Source: Oasisia sp. SBJ-2009 (lineage: Eukaryota; Annelida; Polychaeta; Sabellida; Siboglinidae). From it: 64,000 nucleotides of DNA. The stretch spans positions 26,056,627-26,120,626 of the forward strand of contig OZ024861.1 in NCBI GenBank assembly GCA_964017155.1, written 5' to 3'. The notes below the pieces were generated by a model, which did not search any database, was not told the origin of the DNA, and saw nothing but the letters and a program-made list of their open reading frames with translations. The position numbers were made by a program, and so were the translations under genes. Each line of letters starts with the position of its first letter. Position 1 is the stretch's first letter. Of the stretch, positions 9,115 through 22,839 are shown piece after piece.

Positions 9115-11645
9115 GGCCTAAGACCACATTTGCATTTTCCATAGGCGACCATTATAACGTTTCCTTCATTTCCTATTAATCTTGATCAGCTCTCTTATTG
9201 ACAATTTCACAGCATGTTTACCCTCCACAGACAGAGGTTCAGTGGAAAATTCGTGAACTTTTAATACCTCAGGCTCCCACAAAGTTCATTCAAACCTTAC
9301 ACCCCTCCATTTCTGCTTGAGCCACCCACGGATTGCCCCTGATTACATCACCAAGCAAAATGACAAATGTATTAATACGCAGAAATGCACCGAATGACAG
9401 CGGTCGTAATTTGACAGCTCTGATGTCACGCTGCACAAAAACGTCATTTATAATCACTCCACACTACATATGTGCTCACAGAAATCCAGACAACGTGCAT
9501 AATGCTGCTTTTTTAAGGTACTCTGCGGTCGGGTAATGGCGGACGTGCACATTTTGGTGGTCTTACGTCAAATAGATTGGCCAAAAACGTCAAAAGTTCA
9601 CAAAAATTAGTCATACATCAAGAATGACATATAGCTAGATTAACTGTCTAGGGAAATTGACACCATCTCGATAATAATTATAATATGCGTCTTCAAAAGT
9701 TGCACCCCTCCCAGATAAATAGCACCGTGCGTGGGTTGAAACACGTTTATTCAGAAAGCGATAATAGATCAGACGTTTGCCTGAAACTAATGGCACTGTA
9801 CACAACAAACAGTCCACCACAGTCTCTTAACGATCTGACAGTAACATATAGAGAATATAGAAGATATATATTTTTTGACAATTTTTTATTAAATGTTGTC
9901 AATTTCACCATAAAAATGCAAAAGTCATATTTTTGAACAGCATTTTTTCGGACACGCAAAGTGCTAAATTTCACGAATTTCTGTATATCGTAATGCTCAC
10001 CAACTTTGCTTAATTGTATGATGCAATTATGAACTGTGCGTCGTATATATACGTCCCCAGGAGGGCTCAGAATCACAGGCCAGTTTCTCATAAATTGTCG
10101 CAGTATTGAAAGGCCAGGCAGCGTCTTTCGATGGTAATTTCAATTAAATTGTATGTAGAACGCTGAAATGTGGGACATACATTCAGGAATATACACGTTA
10201 CATGATGGAAGCATATTCGTGATACACAGTAGAACGTATCTCTTGCGTCAAACAAATTATCACCCTACCCCCCTAGCAATAAGCCGCACTTTACTCGGGC
10301 GCAACCCATTATATTAGACAGAGACACTTCCATAACCATCACACGTCGTTTTTTATGCCACCAATTATTTCGCTGGTGTACATACACTATTGAACACATC
10401 AGATACAGCTGGTAGATTAGTTACTGTCAGAAAAAAATGTTGGCCAGTGACACCATAGACACGAGGCAAATGTTGAATAGACAGTTGCGCCACCCTCTGC
10501 CGCAACTTGATCGCTGTAAACGCATTCATTGTGGTAATAATGTTGTTACTAAAACATATCCACATTGCTTTTAGTGCATTAAAGAGCATCTTAGATGTTG
10601 ACAATTCGGATAGAACATACAAATTACCAGTGATTTATATAGTTTCTTATCAGACTATATATCACTTATGTATGTGATTAGTTTAAGCTGACATGTCATA
10701 TGCAAATATCTGTATAATTCGGTTATGTTACAGCTGAAAAGTGCAAGACTGTCGACAGGGATGGTGTGATAGTTCTTGTAGACAATTTCAACACACTGAC
10801 ACTTCTGTTAGGTGCCCAATTTTAGTTTGTATGAGCATCAATGAACCTAATCGGATTACGGCAGTCGGGGCATACTTGGATAAAATGCGCTGCTTTCTTA
10901 TTCTCAGTCACATCTGGGGTATATTTAAATATATTCTCAATTGTGTTCGGTGTTTCAGTTAGGGTATATATGTCGCTAAAATGAGCAGGTGAAAGATAGT
11001 ACATTTTTAGACGCGCGTGGACAATCTGCTTCATTCGGCGACCAACAATTGACTAAAATAGAGGCTGCGTTTAAGGGGTGGGGGTGTAATCAAATGTCCT
11101 TTGCTCGCCCGTTGATGCTTATTTTGTGTTCTAAATACGACACAAGCAAGCATCACATAATTAGGATTAACAAATAGGAAGCTATCGGATGTTCATTTTA
11201 GTATTTGCTATTAAGAAACACGCATTTGTAGATGTCGCATACACAGTATAAGTAATGTAATTGCAGCTAAACTCATCGTACTGGAAATATGTCGTTAATG
11301 TGGCGCATTTTTTTAAATACGAAACAAATTATTCACGCTCTTGAACAGGGACATTTGAAGCACAAACTCATGCTGTCTTCAATATAGGATATTACGCATG
11401 GTGTGTAAAATGCAGCGTGTAACTTCCACATAACCAATATTATCAGTGTATTTTCCTTGCATATCACGCGGTAACTAGCTTGCTAATTGCTTTTAATAAC
11501 TCTCCTAGATGGAGCATTATCAGTAAATAATGACTCCATTGTGTTACAGTCAATAGCAACTTCAAATGAAGCAAAACAACAACCTCACGCATCGCTCAAA
11601 CTACGTTTTCGTGCCTCTTATGTCAAAACGGCCGTTTTTCAATTA
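9115..11645. repeat. Array unit 3
   Basis: Full length. Offset 1106 is T. Confidence 0.97.
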
Positions 11646-14176
11646 GGCCTAAGACCACATTTGCATTTTCCATAGGCGACCATTATAACGTTTCCTTCAT
11701 TTCCTATTAATCTTGATCAGCTCTCTTATTGACAATTTCACAGCATGTTTACCCTCCACAGACAGAGGTTCAGTGGAAAATTCGTGAACTTTTAATACCT
11801 CAGGCTCCCACAAAGTTCATTCAAACCTTACACCCCTCCATTTCTGCTTGAGCCACCCACGGATTGCCCCTGATTACATCACCAAGCAAAATGACAAATG
11901 TATTAATACGCAGAAATGCACCGAATGACAGCGGTCGTAATTTGACAGCTCTGATGTCACGCTGCACAAAAACGTCATTTATAATCACTCCACACTACAT
12001 ATGTGCTCACAGAAATCCAGACAACGTGCATAATGCTGCTTTTTTAAGGTACTCTGCGGTCGGGTAATGGCGGACGTGCACATTTTGGTGGTCTTACGTC
12101 AAATAGATTGGCCAAAAACGTCAAAAGTTCACAAAAATTAGTCATACATCAAGAATGACATATAGCTAGATTAACTGTCTAGGGAAATTGACACCATCTC
12201 GATAATAATTATAATATGCGTCTTCAAAAGTTGCACCCCTCCCAGATAAATAGCACCGTGCGTGGGTTGAAACACGTTTATTCAGAAAGCGATAATAGAT
12301 CAGACGTTTGCCTGAAACTAATGGCACTGTACACAACAAACAGTCCACCACAGTCTCTTAACGATCTGACAGTAACATATAGAGAATATAGAAGATATAT
12401 ATTTTTTGACAATTTTTTATTAAATGTTGTCAATTTCACCATAAAAATGCAAAAGTCATATTTTTGAACAGCATTTTTTCGGACACGCAAAGTGCTAAAT
12501 TTCACGAATTTCTGTATATCGTAATGCTCACCAACTTTGCTTAATTGTATGATGCAATTATGAACTGTGCGTCGTATATATACGTCCCCAGGAGGGCTCA
12601 GAATCACAGGCCAGTTTCTCATAAATTGTCGCAGTATTGAAAGGCCAGGCAGCGTCTTTCGATGGTAATTTCAATTAAATTGTATGTAGAACGCTGAAAT
12701 GTGGGACATACATTCAGGAATATACACGTTACATGATGGAAGCATATTCGTGATACACAGTAGAACGTATCTCTTGCGTCAAACAAATTATCACCCTACC
12801 CCCCTAGCAATAAGCCGCACTTTACTCGGGCGCAACCCATTATATTAGACAGAGACACTTCCATAACCATCACACGTCGTTTTTTATGCCACCAATTATT
12901 TCGCTGGTGTACATACACTATTGAACACATCAGATACAGCTGGTAGATTAGTTACTGTCAGAAAAAAATGTTGGCCAGTGACACCATAGACACGAGGCAA
13001 ATGTTGAATAGACAGTTGCGCCACCCTCTGCCGCAACTTGATCGCTGTAAACGCATTCATTGTGGTAATAATGTTGTTACTAAAACATATCCACATTGCT
13101 TTTAGTGCATTAAAGAGCATCTTAGATGTTGACAATTCGGATAGAACATACAAATTACCAGTGATTTATATAGTTTCTTATCAGACTATATATCACTTAT
13201 GTATGTGATTAGTTTAAGCTGACATGTCATATGCAAATATCTGTATAATTCGGTTATGTTACAGCTGAAAAGTGCAAGACTGTCGACAGGGATGGTGTGA
13301 TAGTTCTTGTAGACAATTTCAACACACTGACACTTCTGTTAGGTGCCCAATTTTAGTTTGTATGAGCATCAATGAACCTAATCGGATTACGGCAGTCGGG
13401 GCATACTTGGATAAAATGCGCTGCTTTCTTATTCTCAGTCACATCTGGGGTATATTTAAATATATTCTCAATTGTGTTCGGTGTTTCAGTTAGGGTATAT
13501 ATGTCGCTAAAATGAGCAGGTGAAAGATAGTACATTTTTAGACGCGCGTGGACAATCTGCTTCATTCGGCGACCAACAATTGACTAAAATAGAGGCTGCG
13601 TTTAAGGGGTGGGGGTGTAATCAAATGTCCTTTGCTCGCCCGTTGATGCTTATTTTGTGTTCTAAATACGACACAAGCAAGCATCACATAATTAGGATTA
13701 ACAAATAGGAAGCTATCGGATGTTCATTTTAGTATTTGCTATTAAGAAACACGCATTTGTAGATGTCGCATACACAGTATAAGTAATGTAATTGCAGCTA
13801 AACTCATCGTACTGGAAATATGTCGTTAATGTGGCGCATTTTTTTAAATACGAAACAAATTATTCACGCTCTTGAACAGGGACATTTGAAGCACAAACTC
13901 ATGCTGTCTTCAATATAGGATATTACGCATGGTGTGTAAAATGCAGCGTGTAACTTCCACATAACCAATATTATCAGTGTATTTTCCTTGCATATCACGC
14001 GGTAACTAGCTTGCTAATTGCTTTTAATAACTCTCCTAGATGGAGCATTATCAGTAAATAATGACTCCATTGTGTTACAGTCAATAGCAACTTCAAATGA
14101 AGCAAAACAACAACCTCACGCATCGCTCAAACTACGTTTTCGTGCCTCTTATGTCAAAACGGCCGTTTTTCAATTA
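11646..14176. repeat. Array unit 4
   Basis: Full length. Offset 1106 is T. Confidence 0.97.
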
Positions 14177-16707
14177 GGCCTAAGACCACATTTGCATTTT
14201 CCATAGGCGACCATTATAACGTTTCCTTCATTTCCTATTAATCTTGATCAGCTCTCTTATTGACAATTTCACAGCATGTTTACCCTCCACAGACAGAGGT
14301 TCAGTGGAAAATTCGTGAACTTTTAATACCTCAGGCTCCCACAAAGTTCATTCAAACCTTACACCCCTCCATTTCTGCTTGAGCCACCCACGGATTGCCC
14401 CTGATTACATCACCAAGCAAAATGACAAATGTATTAATACGCAGAAATGCACCGAATGACAGCGGTCGTAATTTGACAGCTCTGATGTCACGCTGCACAA
14501 AAACGTCATTTATAATCACTCCACACTACATATGTGCTCACAGAAATCCAGACAACGTGCATAATGCTGCTTTTTTAAGGTACTCTGCGGTCGGGTAATG
14601 GCGGACGTGCACATTTTGGTGGTCTTACGTCAAATAGATTGGCCAAAAACGTCAAAAGTTCACAAAAATTAGTCATACATCAAGAATGACATATAGCTAG
14701 ATTAACTGTCTAGGGAAATTGACACCATCTCGATAATAATTATAATATGCGTCTTCAAAAGTTGCACCCCTCCCAGATAAATAGCACCGTGCGTGGGTTG
14801 AAACACGTTTATTCAGAAAGCGATAATAGATCAGACGTTTGCCTGAAACTAATGGCACTGTACACAACAAACAGTCCACCACAGTCTCTTAACGATCTGA
14901 CAGTAACATATAGAGAATATAGAAGATATATATTTTTTGACAATTTTTTATTAAATGTTGTCAATTTCACCATAAAAATGCAAAAGTCATATTTTTGAAC
15001 AGCATTTTTTCGGACACGCAAAGTGCTAAATTTCACGAATTTCTGTATATCGTAATGCTCACCAACTTTGCTTAATTGTATGATGCAATTATGAACTGTG
15101 CGTCGTATATATACGTCCCCAGGAGGGCTCAGAATCACAGGCCAGTTTCTCATAAATTGTCGCAGTATTGAAAGGCCAGGCAGCGTCTTTCGATGGTAAT
15201 TTCAATTAAATTGTATGTAGAACGCTGAAATGTGGGACATACATTCAGGAATATACACGTTACATGATGGAAGCATATTCGTGATACACAGTAGAACGTA
15301 TCTCTTGCGTCAAACAAATTATCACCCTACCCCCCTAGCAATAAGCCGCACTTTACTCGGGCGCAACCCATTATATTAGACAGAGACACTTCCATAACCA
15401 TCACACGTCGTTTTTTATGCCACCAATTATTTCGCTGGTGTACATACACTATTGAACACATCAGATACAGCTGGTAGATTAGTTACTGTCAGAAAAAAAT
15501 GTTGGCCAGTGACACCATAGACACGAGGCAAATGTTGAATAGACAGTTGCGCCACCCTCTGCCGCAACTTGATCGCTGTAAACGCATTCATTGTGGTAAT
15601 AATGTTGTTACTAAAACATATCCACATTGCTTTTAGTGCATTAAAGAGCATCTTAGATGTTGACAATTCGGATAGAACATACAAATTACCAGTGATTTAT
15701 ATAGTTTCTTATCAGACTATATATCACTTATGTATGTGATTAGTTTAAGCTGACATGTCATATGCAAATATCTGTATAATTCGGTTATGTTACAGCTGAA
15801 AAGTGCAAGACTGTCGACAGGGATGGTGTGATAGTTCTTGTAGACAATTTCAACACACTGACACTTCTGTTAGGTGCCCAATTTTAGTTTGTATGAGCAT
15901 CAATGAACCTAATCGGATTACGGCAGTCGGGGCATACTTGGATAAAATGCGCTGCTTTCTTATTCTCAGTCACATCTGGGGTATATTTAAATATATTCTC
16001 AATTGTGTTCGGTGTTTCAGTTAGGGTATATATGTCGCTAAAATGAGCAGGTGAAAGATAGTACATTTTTAGACGCGCGTGGACAATCTGCTTCATTCGG
16101 CGACCAACAATTGACTAAAATAGAGGCTGCGTTTAAGGGGTGGGGGTGTAATCAAATGTCCTTTGCTCGCCCGTTGATGCTTATTTTGTGTTCTAAATAC
16201 GACACAAGCAAGCATCACATAATTAGGATTAACAAATAGGAAGCTATCGGATGTTCATTTTAGTATTTGCTATTAAGAAACACGCATTTGTAGATGTCGC
16301 ATACACAGTATAAGTAATGTAATTGCAGCTAAACTCATCGTACTGGAAATATGTCGTTAATGTGGCGCATTTTTTTAAATACGAAACAAATTATTCACGC
16401 TCTTGAACAGGGACATTTGAAGCACAAACTCATGCTGTCTTCAATATAGGATATTACGCATGGTGTGTAAAATGCAGCGTGTAACTTCCACATAACCAAT
16501 ATTATCAGTGTATTTTCCTTGCATATCACGCGGTAACTAGCTTGCTAATTGCTTTTAATAACTCTCCTAGATGGAGCATTATCAGTAAATAATGACTCCA
16601 TTGTGTTACAGTCAATAGCAACTTCAAATGAAGCAAAACAACAACCTCACGCATCGCTCAAACTACGTTTTCGTGCCTCTTATGTCAAAACGGCCGTTTT
16701 TCAATTA
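14177..16707. repeat. Array unit 5
   Basis: Full length. Offset 1106 is T. It is the last intact unit before the gap. Confidence 0.97.
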
Positions 16708-17777
16708 GGCCTAAGACCACATTTGCATTTTCCATAGGCGACCATTATAACGTTTCCTTCATTTCCTATTAATCTTGATCAGCTCTCTTATTGACAATTT
16801 CACAGCATGTTTACCCTCCACAGACAGAGGTTCAGTGGAAAATTCGTGAACTTTTAATACCTCAGGCTCCCACAAAGTTCATTCAAACCTTACACCCCTC
16901 CATTTCTGCTTGAGCCACCCACGGATTGCCCCTGATTACATCACCAAGCAAAATGACAAATGTATTAATACGCAGAAATGCACCGAATGACAGCGGTCGT
17001 AATTTGACAGCTCTGATGTCACGCTGCACAAAAACGTCATTTATAATCACTCCACACTACATATGTGCTCACAGAAATCCAGACAACGTGCATAATGCTG
17101 CTTTTTTAAGGTACTCTGCGGTCGGGTAATGGCGGACGTGCACATTTTGGTGGTCTTACGTCAAATAGATTGGCCAAAAACGTCAAAAGTTCACAAAAAT
17201 TAGTCATACATCAAGAATGACATATAGCTAGATTAACTGTCTAGGGAAATTGACACCATCTCGATAATAATTATAATATGCGTCTTCAAAAGTTGCACCC
17301 CTCCCAGATAAATAGCACCGTGCGTGGGTTGAAACACGTTTATTCAGAAAGCGATAATAGATCAGACGTTTGCCTGAAACTAATGGCACTGTACACAACA
17401 AACAGTCCACCACAGTCTCTTAACGATCTGACAGTAACATATAGAGAATATAGAAGATATATATTTTTTGACAATTTTTTATTAAATGTTGTCAATTTCA
17501 CCNNNNNNNNNNNNNNNNNNNNNNNNNNNNNNNNNNNNNNNNNNNNNNNNNNNNNNNNNNNNNNNNNNNNNNNNNNNNNNNNNNNNNNNNNNNNNNNNNN
17601 NNNNNNNNNNNNNNNNNNNNNNNNNNNNNNNNNNNNNNNNNNNNNNNNNNNNNNNNNNNNNNNNNNNNNNNNNNNNNNNNNNNNNNNNNNNNNNNNNNNN
17701 NNGCAAAACAACAACCTCACGCATCGCTCAAACTACGTTTTCGTGCCTCTTATGTCAAAACGGCCGTTTTTCAATTA
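16708..17777. repeat. Array unit 6, interrupted by assembly gap
   Basis: Bases at unit offsets 1-795 are present before the gap and offsets 2457-2531 after it. The two fragments need not come from the same physical copy. The variable site at offset 1106 lies in the missing part. Confidence 0.95.
17503..17702. other. Assembly gap (200 N)
   Basis: Exactly 200 Ns, a conventional placeholder length rather than a measured one. Repeat phase shows that at least 1661 bp, or 1661 bp plus a whole number of 2531-bp units, must be missing here. Confidence 0.99.
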
Positions 17778-20308
17778 GGCCTAAGACCACATTTGCATTT
17801 TCCATAGGCGACCATTATAACGTTTCCTTCATTTCCTATTAATCTTGATCAGCTCTCTTATTGACAATTTCACAGCATGTTTACCCTCCACAGACAGAGG
17901 TTCAGTGGAAAATTCGTGAACTTTTAATACCTCAGGCTCCCACAAAGTTCATTCAAACCTTACACCCCTCCATTTCTGCTTGAGCCACCCACGGATTGCC
18001 CCTGATTACATCACCAAGCAAAATGACAAATGTATTAATACGCAGAAATGCACCGAATGACAGCGGTCGTAATTTGACAGCTCTGATGTCACGCTGCACA
18101 AAAACGTCATTTATAATCACTCCACACTACATATGTGCTCACAGAAATCCAGACAACGTGCATAATGCTGCTTTTTTAAGGTACTCTGCGGTCGGGTAAT
18201 GGCGGACGTGCACATTTTGGTGGTCTTACGTCAAATAGATTGGCCAAAAACGTCAAAAGTTCACAAAAATTAGTCATACATCAAGAATGACATATAGCTA
18301 GATTAACTGTCTAGGGAAATTGACACCATCTCGATAATAATTATAATATGCGTCTTCAAAAGTTGCACCCCTCCCAGATAAATAGCACCGTGCGTGGGTT
18401 GAAACACGTTTATTCAGAAAGCGATAATAGATCAGACGTTTGCCTGAAACTAATGGCACTGTACACAACAAACAGTCCACCACAGTCTCTTAACGATCTG
18501 ACAGTAACATATAGAGAATATAGAAGATATATATTTTTTGACAATTTTTTATTAAATGTTGTCAATTTCACCATAAAAATGCAAAAGTCATATTTTTGAA
18601 CAGCATTTTTTCGGACACGCAAAGTGCTAAATTTCACGAATTTCTGTATATCGTAATGCTCACCAACTTTGCTTAATTGTATGATGCAATTATGAACTGT
18701 GCGTCGTATATATACGTCCCCAGGAGGGCTCAGAATCACAGGCCAGTTTCTCATAAATTGTCGCAGTATTGAAAGGCCAGGCAGCGTCTTTCGATGGTAA
18801 TTTCAATTAAATTGTATGTAGAACGCTGAAATGTGGGACATACATTCAGGAATATACACGTTACATGATGGAAGCATATTCGAGATACACAGTAGAACGT
18901 ATCTCTTGCGTCAAACAAATTATCACCCTACCCCCCTAGCAATAAGCCGCACTTTACTCGGGCGCAACCCATTATATTAGACAGAGACACTTCCATAACC
19001 ATCACACGTCGTTTTTTATGCCACCAATTATTTCGCTGGTGTACATACACTATTGAACACATCAGATACAGCTGGTAGATTAGTTACTGTCAGAAAAAAA
19101 TGTTGGCCAGTGACACCATAGACACGAGGCAAATGTTGAATAGACAGTTGCGCCACCCTCTGCCGCAACTTGATCGCTGTAAACGCATTCATTGTGGTAA
19201 TAATGTTGTTACTAAAACATATCCACATTGCTTTTAGTGCATTAAAGAGCATCTTAGATGTTGACAATTCGGATAGAACATACAAATTACCAGTGATTTA
19301 TATAGTTTCTTATCAGACTATATATCACTTATGTATGTGATTAGTTTAAGCTGACATGTCATATGCAAATATCTGTATAATTCGGTTATGTTACAGCTGA
19401 AAAGTGCAAGACTGTCGACAGGGATGGTGTGATAGTTCTTGTAGACAATTTCAACACACTGACACTTCTGTTAGGTGCCCAATTTTAGTTTGTATGAGCA
19501 TCAATGAACCTAATCGGATTACGGCAGTCGGGGCATACTTGGATAAAATGCGCTGCTTTCTTATTCTCAGTCACATCTGGGGTATATTTAAATATATTCT
19601 CAATTGTGTTCGGTGTTTCAGTTAGGGTATATATGTCGCTAAAATGAGCAGGTGAAAGATAGTACATTTTTAGACGCGCGTGGACAATCTGCTTCATTCG
19701 GCGACCAACAATTGACTAAAATAGAGGCTGCGTTTAAGGGGTGGGGGTGTAATCAAATGTCCTTTGCTCGCCCGTTGATGCTTATTTTGTGTTCTAAATA
19801 CGACACAAGCAAGCATCACATAATTAGGATTAACAAATAGGAAGCTATCGGATGTTCATTTTAGTATTTGCTATTAAGAAACACGCATTTGTAGATGTCG
19901 CATACACAGTATAAGTAATGTAATTGCAGCTAAACTCATCGTACTGGAAATATGTCGTTAATGTGGCGCATTTTTTTAAATACGAAACAAATTATTCACG
20001 CTCTTGAACAGGGACATTTGAAGCACAAACTCATGCTGTCTTCAATATAGGATATTACGCATGGTGTGTAAAATGCAGCGTGTAACTTCCACATAACCAA
20101 TATTATCAGTGTATTTTCCTTGCATATCACGCGGTAACTAGCTTGCTAATTGCTTTTAATAACTCTCCTAGATGGAGCATTATCAGTAAATAATGACTCC
20201 ATTGTGTTACAGTCAATAGCAACTTCAAATGAAGCAAAACAACAACCTCACGCATCGCTCAAACTACGTTTTCGTGCCTCTTATGTCAAAACGGCCGTTT
20301 TTCAATTA
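17778..20308. repeat. Array unit 7 (A variant)
   Basis: Full length. Offset 1106 (position 18883) is A, giving TTCGAGATAC where most copies have TTCGTGATAC. Confidence 0.97.
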
Positions 20309-22839
20309 GGCCTAAGACCACATTTGCATTTTCCATAGGCGACCATTATAACGTTTCCTTCATTTCCTATTAATCTTGATCAGCTCTCTTATTGACAATT
20401 TCACAGCATGTTTACCCTCCACAGACAGAGGTTCAGTGGAAAATTCGTGAACTTTTAATACCTCAGGCTCCCACAAAGTTCATTCAAACCTTACACCCCT
20501 CCATTTCTGCTTGAGCCACCCACGGATTGCCCCTGATTACATCACCAAGCAAAATGACAAATGTATTAATACGCAGAAATGCACCGAATGACAGCGGTCG
20601 TAATTTGACAGCTCTGATGTCACGCTGCACAAAAACGTCATTTATAATCACTCCACACTACATATGTGCTCACAGAAATCCAGACAACGTGCATAATGCT
20701 GCTTTTTTAAGGTACTCTGCGGTCGGGTAATGGCGGACGTGCACATTTTGGTGGTCTTACGTCAAATAGATTGGCCAAAAACGTCAAAAGTTCACAAAAA
20801 TTAGTCATACATCAAGAATGACATATAGCTAGATTAACTGTCTAGGGAAATTGACACCATCTCGATAATAATTATAATATGCGTCTTCAAAAGTTGCACC
20901 CCTCCCAGATAAATAGCACCGTGCGTGGGTTGAAACACGTTTATTCAGAAAGCGATAATAGATCAGACGTTTGCCTGAAACTAATGGCACTGTACACAAC
21001 AAACAGTCCACCACAGTCTCTTAACGATCTGACAGTAACATATAGAGAATATAGAAGATATATATTTTTTGACAATTTTTTATTAAATGTTGTCAATTTC
21101 ACCATAAAAATGCAAAAGTCATATTTTTGAACAGCATTTTTTCGGACACGCAAAGTGCTAAATTTCACGAATTTCTGTATATCGTAATGCTCACCAACTT
21201 TGCTTAATTGTATGATGCAATTATGAACTGTGCGTCGTATATATACGTCCCCAGGAGGGCTCAGAATCACAGGCCAGTTTCTCATAAATTGTCGCAGTAT
21301 TGAAAGGCCAGGCAGCGTCTTTCGATGGTAATTTCAATTAAATTGTATGTAGAACGCTGAAATGTGGGACATACATTCAGGAATATACACGTTACATGAT
21401 GGAAGCATATTCGTGATACACAGTAGAACGTATCTCTTGCGTCAAACAAATTATCACCCTACCCCCCTAGCAATAAGCCGCACTTTACTCGGGCGCAACC
21501 CATTATATTAGACAGAGACACTTCCATAACCATCACACGTCGTTTTTTATGCCACCAATTATTTCGCTGGTGTACATACACTATTGAACACATCAGATAC
21601 AGCTGGTAGATTAGTTACTGTCAGAAAAAAATGTTGGCCAGTGACACCATAGACACGAGGCAAATGTTGAATAGACAGTTGCGCCACCCTCTGCCGCAAC
21701 TTGATCGCTGTAAACGCATTCATTGTGGTAATAATGTTGTTACTAAAACATATCCACATTGCTTTTAGTGCATTAAAGAGCATCTTAGATGTTGACAATT
21801 CGGATAGAACATACAAATTACCAGTGATTTATATAGTTTCTTATCAGACTATATATCACTTATGTATGTGATTAGTTTAAGCTGACATGTCATATGCAAA
21901 TATCTGTATAATTCGGTTATGTTACAGCTGAAAAGTGCAAGACTGTCGACAGGGATGGTGTGATAGTTCTTGTAGACAATTTCAACACACTGACACTTCT
22001 GTTAGGTGCCCAATTTTAGTTTGTATGAGCATCAATGAACCTAATCGGATTACGGCAGTCGGGGCATACTTGGATAAAATGCGCTGCTTTCTTATTCTCA
22101 GTCACATCTGGGGTATATTTAAATATATTCTCAATTGTGTTCGGTGTTTCAGTTAGGGTATATATGTCGCTAAAATGAGCAGGTGAAAGATAGTACATTT
22201 TTAGACGCGCGTGGACAATCTGCTTCATTCGGCGACCAACAATTGACTAAAATAGAGGCTGCGTTTAAGGGGTGGGGGTGTAATCAAATGTCCTTTGCTC
22301 GCCCGTTGATGCTTATTTTGTGTTCTAAATACGACACAAGCAAGCATCACATAATTAGGATTAACAAATAGGAAGCTATCGGATGTTCATTTTAGTATTT
22401 GCTATTAAGAAACACGCATTTGTAGATGTCGCATACACAGTATAAGTAATGTAATTGCAGCTAAACTCATCGTACTGGAAATATGTCGTTAATGTGGCGC
22501 ATTTTTTTAAATACGAAACAAATTATTCACGCTCTTGAACAGGGACATTTGAAGCACAAACTCATGCTGTCTTCAATATAGGATATTACGCATGGTGTGT
22601 AAAATGCAGCGTGTAACTTCCACATAACCAATATTATCAGTGTATTTTCCTTGCATATCACGCGGTAACTAGCTTGCTAATTGCTTTTAATAACTCTCCT
22701 AGATGGAGCATTATCAGTAAATAATGACTCCATTGTGTTACAGTCAATAGCAACTTCAAATGAAGCAAAACAACAACCTCACGCATCGCTCAAACTACGT
22801 TTTCGTGCCTCTTATGTCAAAACGGCCGTTTTTCAATTA
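20309..22839. repeat. Array unit 8
   Basis: Full length. Offset 1106 is T, between two A-variant units. Confidence 0.97.
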
